A stretch of 33,671 nt of DNA, from assembly GCA_017998915.1 (NCBI GenBank), contig JAGOCE010000006.1, positions 1 to 33,671 of the forward strand. The letters are read 5' to 3'. The number at the start of each line of letters is the position of its first letter. Position 1 is the stretch's first letter. Below are positions 24,701-32,282 of the stretch, piece by piece. The notes beneath the pieces are model-generated. The model worked only from the letters and a program-made list of their open reading frames with translations. It made no database searches and was not told the DNA's origin. Made by a program: the position numbers and the translations under genes. The stretch comes from Candidatus Ozemibacteraceae bacterium. Its GTDB lineage: Bacteria > Muiribacteriota > Ozemobacteria > Ozemobacterales > Ozemobacteraceae.

Positions 24701-24727
24701 ATCGGGTGAAGTACCTCCATGCGTTCT

Positions 24728-24770
24728 CTCTTTATTTTTCGACATCGTGGATGTCGGAAAATAAAAAGAG
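24728..24770 (-). promoter_or_regulatory. Long AT-rich hairpin in the leader of the pilin operon
   Basis: Arms 24731-24746 and 24750-24765 pair over 16 positions with one G-U wobble and a three-base loop. CTC/GAG (24728-24730, 24768-24770) extends the stem past a two-base bulge. It lies just upstream of the GGAGG and ATG 24700, so it is in the 5' leader. Its foot is A/U-rich, which suits an attenuator or stability element. Confidence 0.45.
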
Positions 24771-24983
24771 CAAAAACGATGCCATGAAGGTTAAAAATGC
24801 TTAAATGGCCGCTAACAAAGGTTTTGCATTGTCTGGAATCCGGTTGGCTGGGTGATTTCTCCAATATTTCGGCAGCCTCTTGACGGATTTTTGTTTTTCC
24901 CTCCCAACCCCGCTTCAGACAATGGAACAACCATGGCAGACACTTCGACCCGACCTCGCCGTAAAGAATATATATATTGTATG
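24771..24983 (-). other. Leader / non-coding stretch before the pilin operon
   Basis: About 210 bases without a convincing gene. The minus strand is A/T-rich in patches. A 77-codon open frame here (24697-24930) has no ribosome site and no coherent composition. It is probably untranslated leader between the promoter-like boxes near 25,000 and the hairpin at 24728-24770. Confidence 0.4.
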
Positions 24984-25012
24984 ATTTATTATCTGGACCC
25001 GTAGCTTGTCAA
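24984..25012 (-). promoter_or_regulatory. Possible promoter for the pilin operon
   Basis: A perfect TTGACA (25007-25012, minus strand) is followed by AT-rich sequence. With a 17-base spacer the -10 would be ATAAAT (24984-24989), a poor match, with several other TA-rich options next to it. The -35 overlaps the end of the preceding ORF fragment. Confidence 0.3.
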
Positions 25013-25387
25013 CGCCGTCAGAATCTCTTCCAGGGTGTTCGGTGCATCGACCTCGTTGATCCTTCTGCTCACGAACACATCCCGGAAAACCTGATGAGCC
25101 CTTGGGAGCCATTCTATCAGGGATTTCGCTATCTGATCCGGCGTCGCTCCGAGATCAGGCATGCGAGGGCACATAACCCTTATTTTCTGCTTCGACTGCT
25201 CCATTCCCTCTTTGTTTATCGCCTGAGCCAAGGCATTCCGTAGAGCGTCCTTCAGTTGGCTTCGGCTGTTGTAATCCGGTCGAAGGTCTAAATGAATTCC
25301 CAGCGGCCCCTTTACAAGCACCTGATTTTCCTCCCTGGCGGCTTTGGCGATATCTGTCCCGCTCTCACGCCCATCTAATAGAAACAC
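24989..25387 (-). pseudogene. ORF fragment, 132 aa, probably truncated at its 5' end
   Basis: An open frame from GTG 25387 to TAA 24989 with reasonable soluble-protein composition (GPLGIHLDLRPDYNSRSQLK, then helices NALAQAINKEGMEQSKQK, PDQIAKSLIEWLPRAHQVF). There is no ribosome site, and a TGA stands two codons before the GTG. It opens abruptly inside what looks like a domain, as if the first part were lost. Base composition is less GC-rich than its neighbours and third positions are mixed, so it may be a remnant of a transferred gene. I do not recognise the family. It is 27 bases downstream of the metallophosphoesterase stop. Confidence 0.4.
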
Positions 25388-25414
25388 ATCTCAACTGACG
25401 TTATCCGCGGTCTG

Positions 25415-27163
25415 TCACTTTGCTGTCGGTGTTCCGTAATTCTGAATCTTCGTCTGCATTTCAGGGGACAATTGTTTCACGAGCTCCGCGTTTCGGGAAG
25501 CTTCCGGCTCGAGGCCGTACAACTGTCCGGCCGCGACCGCGTAAGAGCGCGATGTCGCGGCGAACGAGCCCTCTTGAACGGCCGGATCGACATTGGTCGC
25601 CAGGATGGAAATCGTACGGTCGCTGTTGCGGACGATCTCGAACGTGCGAAACTGCTGGGGAAACTCCCTCAGGGACACGGTTTCGACACCCCAGAAGCCG
25701 AGTTCAGGCCTGGCGGGATCAGGTGACTTGAATGGTTTGATCGTGTTGAGGTGGCGATGTCCCGATATCCACAGCATGAGGTTCGGATATTTATGGAGTT
25801 CTTTGAGCAGGCTGTCATCCGCATCGGTTACATAGCCGCTGGTCCACCAGCCCGTGGAGGAGCCGAGCGGTTCGACGCCTATCGGTATGTGAGCGGCGAT
25901 GATCATGAGCTTGTTGTTCGCCTGGCCCTCCTGGAGTTCGCTGACGAGCCAGTCATACCGTTCCCTGTCGAGAGTTCCATAGCCATAAATATAATTGGAA
26001 TTGATGCCGGGCGTGGTTTCGTTCACGGTATTGTCGAGTACGATAACCTTGACCGGCATATCCGACTTCGGCTCGAAACTGTAGCAGCCGAATCCATTGG
26101 CGACGTTGGCCTGGCTGAAACCGTGGCCGGACGGTTTTGAAGACGTATTAAAAAATTCGCCCATCCACTCGCTTCTTGAAAGTGAGCGGCGGTTCGGATC
26201 GGCCGCAACCTTCGGAGTCGTCGAAAAACTGGCGACGGGCCCTGCTCCATAAATGTCACCGAGCAGGGTCCTTCCGTCGAGTGTACCCATATAGTAATCG
26301 CGTTTTTCAAGTCCGCCGGGCAGCAGCACGTTTCCCACGTTGAGGATATTCTCACCGATCAACGTCTGCCGGATGTAGGAACTCACGGGTTTCGAGCCTA
26401 TCCAGTGCAGATCGTGGTTGCCGATTACCTGGTACCAGGGAATTGTCTTGTCGAGACCCGCAGCCTGGTAGGCATCCTGATAATCGTTGTAAGGTCCTGG
26501 GACAGGGTCATCCTTGGCTCCGGAATCCGGGTTGATGACATTGCCGTCGAAGATGTCGATATACCATCGAAGTTCGTTGTACTGATTGCTGTTGCTGACA
26601 TCGCCCAGGGTAATGCCGAAATCGATCGGTTTCTGTCGGTGAAGGGCGTTCACCGTCTGTATGGCCGCATCGAGAACGTGGGTCGTATACAGCATTATTC
26701 CTGAATAAAGCGAAATTCCAAAATTGCCGATTCCGGAGTTAAAGAGGGTCATGTAAATCAACTGCGCGGGAGATTCCTTGTCGGTGACATGAACGTCGGT
26801 CATGGTGAAAAAGTGCAGAAGACTCGCTGAAGCCGTACCGGCCTTGTAGCCGTCCGGCATGATGTCGATCCGCTTTTCACGCGGGCTGCCCGGGCCATAC
26901 GTCCACTTGCCGTAGCCGTTTTGCGCGTATTTTGAAATTTCATGGGGACGAACCGTCTCTGAAGGCGAAGGTGCGATACGTGTAATGGTCTTCTCGCATG
27001 TCGTGACGACATCGGACGAGATCGGGTATCTTTCAAGTCTACTCTCGACCTGATTTACCGTGTCTTCGAAGTCCCTGTAAAAGCAACCCGAAAAAGAGAC
27101 GGCCAGGATGCCAAGGAACAAGGTGAAACAGAGCTTTTTGAAGACATGGACAAACTGAAACAT
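25415..27163 (-). CDS. Metallophosphoesterase lipoprotein (TIGR03768/RPA4764-like)
   Basis: 582 residues from ATG 27163, with an excellent AGGAG seven bases upstream. The signal peptide ends in LAVSFSGC (Cys27), a lipobox, so it is probably a lipid-anchored periplasmic or surface enzyme. Calcineurin-type motifs appear in order: FFTMTDVHVTD (about 118-128), LGDVSNSNQYNEL (about 185-197), VIGNHDLHW (about 245-253), AAHIPIG (about 424-430) and SGHRHLNTI (about 470-478). These residues bind two metals and cut phosphomono- or phosphodiesters. The length and spacing resemble the large RPA4764-type family recalled from annotations; substrate unknown. Its ribosome site overlaps the stop of the gene before it (TAG GAG), so the two are translationally coupled. 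Confidence 0.85.
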   Translation of the reverse strand: MFQFVHVFKKLCFTLFLGILAVSFSGCFYRDFEDTVNQVESRLERYPISSDVVTTCEKTITRIAPSPSETVRPHEISKYAQNGYGKWTYGPGSPREKRIDIMPDGYKAGTASASLLHFFTMTDVHVTDKESPAQLIYMTLFNSGIGNFGISLYSGIMLYTTHVLDAAIQTVNALHRQKPIDFGITLGDVSNSNQYNELRWYIDIFDGNVINPDSGAKDDPVPGPYNDYQDAYQAAGLDKTIPWYQVIGNHDLHWIGSKPVSSYIRQTLIGENILNVGNVLLPGGLEKRDYYMGTLDGRTLLGDIYGAGPVASFSTTPKVAADPNRRSLSRSEWMGEFFNTSSKPSGHGFSQANVANGFGCYSFEPKSDMPVKVIVLDNTVNETTPGINSNYIYGYGTLDRERYDWLVSELQEGQANNKLMIIAAHIPIGVEPLGSSTGWWTSGYVTDADDSLLKELHKYPNLMLWISGHRHLNTIKPFKSPDPARPELGFWGVETVSLREFPQQFRTFEIVRNSDRTISILATNVDPAVQEGSFAATSRSYAVAAGQLYGLEPEASRNAELVKQLSPEMQTKIQNYGTPTAK

Positions 27164-27171
27164 ATTTACTC

Positions 27172-28035
27172 CTATATTCTGCGACTGTTCTGTTGTGTAA
27201 CCAATTGGAGGGAGGTTATGGTGCAGTCCGGCAATGCGCTGTCAGCCTTTGGTGGAAATGGTGGAGGAATCGGGTGTCGAGGTTTGCAGATCACCGCTGG
27301 AAGTATAACTGACCGGGCGACGGTTTCCCTGCGCAGGAGCGGCGGAAAACCGGCCTGCACGAGGAGACCCAGAAGCTGGCGCCCCCCGGATGCGATATCT
27401 GCAAAGTGTGCCTCGGCAAGCGACTTGAGCGAGTATTCCTCGATCAGACGAACGTCTCCTACGGGATTTCTGAGGCAGACGCGCATGATTGCGCGATCGA
27501 GCCGTGAAAGCCCATACATGCCGGGAGTGCGAATGTCTTTGTTCCAGGCGATAGTGGTGGAGCGTTCCGGGCAGGACACATGCAACATCCATCCGGCTGC
27601 CGGAACGATCGCCGAGGGATGCCACGTTCCTCCGATGACGCGCTCGAGCGTCGAACAGAGAAGGGCGCTTTCGCCCAGAGGAAAACTTTTTTTACGCCAG
27701 AAACCGGATGGATCAATCCCGTCCGATGCCATTGCATCCCGGATTTCTGACGGTATCGTCCATTCGCCGGGGGCCTGGTCGGGAAGTGGAATGGGAGAAT
27801 CGGTTGCGCCTGCCTCCGGCCAGACGACGGTCACATCTGGAAATGTCGTCTCGGAAGCGAGTGCCGATCGGAGTTTGATGCTCAACTCGAGAAATGCAAG
27901 GTCGGGTGGGATATTCGCCCGATGCAGCGACTGGATTTCCTGCCACTCGTGCGTAACATCACAGCTCTGTGCAGGAAACGCCGCACAAAGCAGAGCGAAA
28001 AGCGATGTCAGAAGGAACGTGTATTTCCGAATCAC
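27172..28035 (-). CDS. Exported protein of unknown function, 287 aa
   Basis: Starts at GTG 28035 with GAGAGGG five bases upstream. The N-terminus MIRKYTFLLTSLFALLCAAFPAQSCD is a Sec signal, cut near AQS-C. A lipobox is not convincing, since Ser rather than Gly/Ala precedes the Cys. The mature part has several Cys and Trp residues (SCPERSTTIAW, VCLRNPVGDVRL) and a proline-rich piece near the C-terminus (PRHPIPPPFPPK). I do not recognise a family. Being coupled to the metallophosphoesterase gene, it may act with that enzyme in the periplasm; that is inference from position. Confidence 0.75.
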   Translation of the reverse strand: MIRKYTFLLTSLFALLCAAFPAQSCDVTHEWQEIQSLHRANIPPDLAFLELSIKLRSALASETTFPDVTVVWPEAGATDSPIPLPDQAPGEWTIPSEIRDAMASDGIDPSGFWRKKSFPLGESALLCSTLERVIGGTWHPSAIVPAAGWMLHVSCPERSTTIAWNKDIRTPGMYGLSRLDRAIMRVCLRNPVGDVRLIEEYSLKSLAEAHFADIASGGRQLLGLLVQAGFPPLLRRETVARSVILPAVICKPRHPIPPPFPPKADSALPDCTITSLQLVTQQNSRRI

Positions 28036-28068
28036 AAAAGCCCTCTCTGGAATACACTTCTTGCATCA

Positions 28069-28077
28069 TGTATACCA
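28069..28077 (-). promoter_or_regulatory. Extended -10 element for the 27172-28035 operon
   Basis: On the minus strand TGG-TATACA lies 33 bases upstream of the GTG start, the same TGGTATAC core as at 3969-3977. No good -35 is seen, as is usual for extended -10 promoters. Confidence 0.4.
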
Positions 28078-28171
28078 TGGAATGCCCCTCATGGTCCTGA
28101 AAAGAATTCTTTCGCATGAACAGCGGGCGTGCGGTGAACGGGAGGCGGAAATACCTGGACCCTCGATGCGC

Positions 28172-28199
28172 AAAAAAATGAGCGCAGTGTAAAAAAAAA
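28172..28199 (-). terminator. Two T-tracts downstream of oleC
   Basis: Past the oleC stop the minus strand shows T9 (28191-28199) and T7 (28172-28178), with a small TGCGC/GCGCA stem around the second. The hairpin before the T9 tract is weak. The location at the end of the ole cluster, before a new promoter, suggests transcription ends here. Confidence 0.4.
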
Positions 28200-28235
28200 T
28201 GTCCCGAAAGCCGTGGCCTCAACAACGACGGAGAC

Positions 28236-29909
28236 TCAGGTCGAGGCCGCGCTCTTGAGCTGCTCCGAGGCCCAGACGGCAAGCTGTTCGCGGCCGATCT
28301 TGGCGTTGTGTCGGACATCCACCGGAAAGGCAGGGTGGAAGAGGATGCGGGTGATGTCCCGGGTGTGCTCGTGCGCGGCACCGAGCTCCCGCAACTCCGC
28401 CACCAGTGCCTTTTCATCGGCGATGCCGGCGTTCTTTTCGAGCTCGACGCAGAGGACGGGAGTCTGGCGGCCGCGAGAGCCGATGCCGACCAGCGCGGTG
28501 CGGAACACCTTCGGATGCTGATTGAATACGGCCTCGCATGGAATGGTGAAGAGGGCGCCGCTGCCGGTCTCGACGCGATGTGCCTTCCGGCCGCAGAACC
28601 AGAGCCTGCCTGACGCGTCGATGCGGCCGCAGTCGCCCATGCGGTGCCAGATCGTTCCGTCGGCGGCGCGGATCTTCGCCAGCGCCGTCGCCTCGGGGCG
28701 CTTGTAATACTCGCGTGTGACGATCGGGCCGCTCACGGCGATCTCGCCGATCTCGCCGGTCGCCAGAACGAGGTCATCTGACCAGGCCGGAATCGGATCG
28801 TCGGTGATCCTGATGATGCGGACGGTGACTGCCGGAACGGGGCGGCCGACGCAGGTGCCGCCGCCGCGCGCGGTTTCGGCGGCCGTCTCGCCGAGAATCT
28901 CGTGGCTGCCGATGCTGCTGACGGGAAGCGACTCGGTCGCGCCGTAGGGCGTGTGGATCTGGGTCGATTCGGGAAGCATCTTCTGAAAGCGGGCCAATAC
29001 GTCGTTACGAGCCGGCGCGCCGCAGGAAATGACGGTGCGGAGGGTCGGAAGCGTGATGTCGTGGGCTTCCCCGTAACGACTCAGAGCGTTGACGAGAGCG
29101 GGCGAGCCGAACATCACGGTCGCGCCGTTGTTTTCGATCGCCTCGATCAGCTTCACCGGGTCGGCCAGGGCCGGCTTGGTCGCGTCCATGTCGGGAACGA
29201 CGACCGTCATGCCGAGACAGACGTCGAGAAGTGCGAACAGGGGGAATGTTGCGAGGTCGACGTCGTGCTCGTCGAAGTTGTACAGCGATTGGATGAACCG
29301 CACCTGGTGCGACAGGATGTTGTGCGTGTAGACGGCGCCCTTCGAGATGCCGGTGCTGCCGCTCGTGAAGAAGATCGCACCCATCTCGTCACCCATGTCT
29401 TCGATGGGGAAGGGCGTCGCGTCGGCGTCGCGGACCTGCGCGAGGGTGCGGCCGCCCCAGAAGAGCCGTGTTCCTTTCGTCACGCAGATGCGGATCGAGG
29501 CGGGCGACCAGCGCAGGAGTTTGCGGGCCGCGTGCGCCTTCGTGACGCCGATGAACGCTTCGGGCGCGGCTTCACCGAGACACTTGCCGAGATTGTGGAT
29601 GCCGATGCCCGGGTCGATCAGCACGACCACCGCGCCGAGTTTGAACAGGGCGAAGGTGACCGCGAAGAACTCGAGGCTCGGGGTCAGCATCAGCGCCGTC
29701 CGCATGCCGCGCCGGATGCCCAGCTTCTGAAAGCCGCGCGCGTACCGGTTGCTTTCCTCTTCGAGTTGGCGGAACGTCAGGTGAGTGTAGGAAACCCGGC
29801 CGTCGCCGTCGCGTCCGTGCGGGAAAATCACCGCCCGCTTGCTCGGAAGCCGTTCCGCCCAGTGCCGGACGAACGTTGCCATGTTGACGGGAGTGGTATC
29901 GGTATTCAT
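28236..29909 (-). CDS. oleC: Olefin beta-lactone synthetase OleC (AMP-ligase superfamily)
   Basis: 557 residues from ATG 29909; MATF at 29882 is an alternative and neither has a strong ribosome site. It belongs to the acyl-adenylate-forming superfamily: AMP-binding loop FFTSGSTGISKGAVYTH (about 180-196), TPYGATESLPVSSIG (about 318-332) and the hinge region after MGDCGRIDASGRLWFCGRK. ESLPVSS after YGAT and the LIDPGIGIHNLGKCL segment are typical of OleC. Known OleC enzymes activate the 2-alkyl-3-hydroxy acid with ATP and close it to a cis-beta-lactone, which OleB decarboxylates. It is the last gene of the cluster, 27 bases after the CGGC-domain gene. A plain acyl-CoA ligase is unlikely given oleA and oleB upstream. 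Confidence 0.92.
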   Translation of the reverse strand: MNTDTTPVNMATFVRHWAERLPSKRAVIFPHGRDGDGRVSYTHLTFRQLEEESNRYARGFQKLGIRRGMRTALMLTPSLEFFAVTFALFKLGAVVVLIDPGIGIHNLGKCLGEAAPEAFIGVTKAHAARKLLRWSPASIRICVTKGTRLFWGGRTLAQVRDADATPFPIEDMGDEMGAIFFTSGSTGISKGAVYTHNILSHQVRFIQSLYNFDEHDVDLATFPLFALLDVCLGMTVVVPDMDATKPALADPVKLIEAIENNGATVMFGSPALVNALSRYGEAHDITLPTLRTVISCGAPARNDVLARFQKMLPESTQIHTPYGATESLPVSSIGSHEILGETAAETARGGGTCVGRPVPAVTVRIIRITDDPIPAWSDDLVLATGEIGEIAVSGPIVTREYYKRPEATALAKIRAADGTIWHRMGDCGRIDASGRLWFCGRKAHRVETGSGALFTIPCEAVFNQHPKVFRTALVGIGSRGRQTPVLCVELEKNAGIADEKALVAELRELGAAHEHTRDITRILFHPAFPVDVRHNAKIGREQLAVWASEQLKSAAST

Positions 29910-29936
29910 ATAATATTCTTTGCTATGTCGATCGCG

Positions 29937-30266
29937 TCAGTGCGTGTAATCGAGAATTTTCACGGGCTTGTCGAGGTTATTTCCGACGGTTTCGAGGATA
30001 TCCGCGTAGTGCGGGCAGGGAAAACCGATCGGGGTGCCGCGCTTCATGCAGGATGCGAAGGCGATGGCATCGACTCCACGTTCGATCATCATGTTCACCC
30101 TGGGAACGACGTTCTTCCCGGGGCAGCCTCCGCAGGAGACGAATCCGGCGATCTCGCAGGGGCCGGTTTCCTCGAACGCACCTTTTCCGCGGGCGGCGAA
30201 AACGAAGCATGCCGAGCCCGGGCACATGCTTTCCGTCTGCTGGCAGCGAATGATGCCGACCTTCAT
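29937..30266 (-). CDS. CGGC-domain protein
   Basis: 109 residues, the normal size for the family. The signature FVSCGGCPGKN is at about 42-52. Other conserved cysteines are in RCQQTESMCPGSACF (8, 15, 20), TGPCEIAG, ASCMKRG and FPCPHY, giving nine in a small protein. CGGC proteins are proposed metal-binding proteins found mainly in anaerobes and methanogens; their role is not established. It starts three bases after the oleB stop and ends just before oleC, so it is part of the cluster. This is not a usual member of ole loci as I know them. It could protect or assist a redox step, but no such step by OleB or OleC is known. Confidence 0.88.
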   Translation of the reverse strand: MKVGIIRCQQTESMCPGSACFVFAARGKGAFEETGPCEIAGFVSCGGCPGKNVVPRVNMMIERGVDAIAFASCMKRGTPIGFPCPHYADILETVGNNLDKPVKILDYTH

Positions 30267-30269
30267 GGG

Positions 30270-31178
30270 TCAGGCCGGGTTTCTGGTGAAAAAGTCGCGC
30301 ATCAGGCCGATGACCTTTTCGCCGACGTCTTCCAGCAGGTAATGGCCGGCTTCGGGGAACGAGTGCGTCTCGGCCTGGGGCAGGTGTTTGCGCCAGGTAT
30401 TGAAAAATGCCCGCCGGAAAACGAAGTCGCGCTGGCCCCAGCAGATGAGGGTCGGCGTCTTTCGGAACTGGGCGAGGCCGCTTTCGATCTGCTTGATCGT
30501 GCCCCACGAGGGGTCGCCCGGCCTGAGCGGGATGTCCTGAACGAAGTGGGTCGTCGCGACGCGGTTCGCCCACGAGTCGTACGGACCGGTGAAGGCCCGC
30601 TGCAGTTCCTCGCTGAGCGGGGTGCGGGTGCAGGTATGCGCCGCGATCTCGGAGAACGCGTTGAGGCTGCGGTTGAGCCATTCCCCGAACCGGCTGTTGC
30701 GGAAAATCCAGAGGGGCCAGGGAAATTCCATTTCGTCGGGCAATGGGAACGCGCCGGTGTTCATCAGCACCAGTCGTTTCACCTGCAGGGCGTGCCGGTT
30801 CGCGAAGCCCATGCCGATCGCGCCGCCCCAGTCGTGCAGTACGAGGGTGATGGGCTGCGTGATGCCCAGGTGGGCGATCAACGCCTCGAGGTCGCGGATG
30901 CGCTGTTCGAGGGTGTAGGAATACCGCTTCGCGTCGGGCTTGTCGGACAGCCCGCAGCCGATATGGTCGGGAACGATGACCCGGTGGTCGTGCCGGAAGG
31001 CCGGAATGAGCGCCCGGAACAGGAACGACCAGGATGGGTTGCCATGCACCATCACGATCGGCGGGCCCTCGCCCTCGTCGAGATAATGCTGCCGGATGCC
31101 GCTGTTCTCGAACCAGTTGCTCTTGAACGGGTACAGATGGCGGAAGTCTTCTATGTTAAAAGGTTTATAATCATTCAT
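30270..31178 (-). CDS. oleB: Beta-lactone decarboxylase OleB (alpha/beta hydrolase)
   Basis: 302 residues. It belongs to the haloalkane dehalogenase-like branch: oxyanion block HGNPSWSFLFR (about 45-55), nucleophile Asp116 in LVLHDWGGAIGMGFANRH, and catalytic His279 in FPEAGHYLLEDV. WIFRNSRFGEWLNRSLN begins the cap domain. Known OleB proteins use the Asp to open the cis-beta-lactone made by OleC and release CO2 and a cis-olefin. It starts 12 bases after the oleA stop. On sequence alone it could be called a haloalkane dehalogenase, but its place between oleA and oleC decides for OleB. No strong ribosome site; coupling to oleA is likely. Confidence 0.92.
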   Translation of the reverse strand: MNDYKPFNIEDFRHLYPFKSNWFENSGIRQHYLDEGEGPPIVMVHGNPSWSFLFRALIPAFRHDHRVIVPDHIGCGLSDKPDAKRYSYTLEQRIRDLEALIAHLGITQPITLVLHDWGGAIGMGFANRHALQVKRLVLMNTGAFPLPDEMEFPWPLWIFRNSRFGEWLNRSLNAFSEIAAHTCTRTPLSEELQRAFTGPYDSWANRVATTHFVQDIPLRPGDPSWGTIKQIESGLAQFRKTPTLICWGQRDFVFRRAFFNTWRKHLPQAETHSFPEAGHYLLEDVGEKVIGLMRDFFTRNPA

Positions 31179-31190
31179 ATCGTTTGTTGG

Positions 31191-32231
31191 TTACCAGCGC
31201 CAACCCAGCATCATGCTGTTCAGACCGCTTCCGATGCCGATGTGGGAGACCTTCAGGCCGGGGTGCAGAATACCCCGCTCCATCGCGATGGCGGCCGTCA
31301 CCGGCAGGGAAACGGTACCCATGTTGCCGAGGTAGGGGAAGGTCGAGAAATCCTTGTCGATCGTGAGCCCGAGCCCCTGGAGAATCGCGTCGCGGTTCGC
31401 GGAGGCGACCTGGTGGGAGATCAGCCGGTCGACCTCGCCGGCCGCCCAGTTCATCTCGGAATAGAACGCTTTGCCGATGCGCGAAATGAGCTCGCTGCCG
31501 TGCTTGAGAAGCCCGATCGCGTTCGTCTCCATGATCTGCGGCGCGCGCGGCGGAATGTGCGTGTCGGCACCCCAGCGGCACATGCGATGGTGCTCGGGGG
31601 CGCCCATGGTGACGGCGCCAAGCAGTTGCGGACGGCCGGGGCCGTACGAACCGTCGCTGAGGACGACGCCGACAGCGCCCGAACCGCCGGTGAGGGTGGC
31701 GAGCGCGCCCTTGAAGAACTCCATCGTGCCCTCGGCGAGCATGCGATCCATCATGATCGTCGTGATCTCGCGAGCCGTCTCGCAGGCGACGACGATGCCG
31801 GCCTTGATCTGGCCGAGTTCGATGCGGTTCGCCACGTCGATGATGCCGGTCATGACGCCCAGGCAGGCGTTCGACACGTCATGAATCACCGTCGAAGCCT
31901 TGACGCCGAGCTGCGCCGCGACTCCGCAGGCCGTGGCCGGCTCGAAGTTATCGCGGCAGACGCCGCCGTACACGACAGCCCCGATGTCCTCCTCGGGAAT
32001 GCCAGACTCGGCGATCGCTTTCTGCGCGGCCTTCGCGGCGCCGTCGGAGTTGAGGTGGCCGGGATCCCACCAGCGCCGCTCGCGGATTCCCGTCAGGGCT
32101 TCGAGTTGGCCGGGCTGGAGGAACAGTTTCTTGTACAGCGGGGAAAGCCGTTCCTCGATCCAGGTCGAGGTGATGATGTTGTGCGGCAGCTCGTAGCCGA
32201 TCGATTCGAGAAATACGCGGCTGAATTTCAT
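31191..32231 (-). CDS. oleA: Acyl-CoA condensing enzyme OleA (thiolase superfamily)
   Basis: 346 residues. The thiolase-fold triad is visible: Cys123 in HDVSNACLGVMTGI, His273 in SHQVASANR and Asn303 in YLGNMGTVSLP. Glu97 in CRDNFEPATA sits where OleA, unlike FabH, has a glutamate needed for non-decarboxylative Claisen chemistry. OleA joins two fatty acyl thioesters head-to-head into a 2-alkyl-3-ketoacid, the first step of long-chain olefin synthesis. It is 51 bases downstream of a PfaC-type dehydratase gene on the same strand, so its acyl donors may come from that synthase. ATG 32231 has only a distant AAAGG. FabH is the main alternative; Glu97 and the ole context argue against it. Confidence 0.93.
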   Translation of the reverse strand: MKFSRVFLESIGYELPHNIITSTWIEERLSPLYKKLFLQPGQLEALTGIRERRWWDPGHLNSDGAAKAAQKAIAESGIPEEDIGAVVYGGVCRDNFEPATACGVAAQLGVKASTVIHDVSNACLGVMTGIIDVANRIELGQIKAGIVVACETAREITTIMMDRMLAEGTMEFFKGALATLTGGSGAVGVVLSDGSYGPGRPQLLGAVTMGAPEHHRMCRWGADTHIPPRAPQIMETNAIGLLKHGSELISRIGKAFYSEMNWAAGEVDRLISHQVASANRDAILQGLGLTIDKDFSTFPYLGNMGTVSLPVTAAIAMERGILHPGLKVSHIGIGSGLNSMMLGWRW

Positions 32232-32282
32232 GGGGTGACGAAATGCCTTTCTGAAGGCCTCGCGACTGGCGCCTCGCGGACC

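Noticed and set aside
32232-32282. Small repeats between the dehydratase gene and oleA (GCCTT/AAGGC stem, CCTCGCG twice)
   Set aside because: The stem is five pairs without a T-run and the repeats are seven bases; not enough for a terminator or promoter, so the genes are treated as one run.
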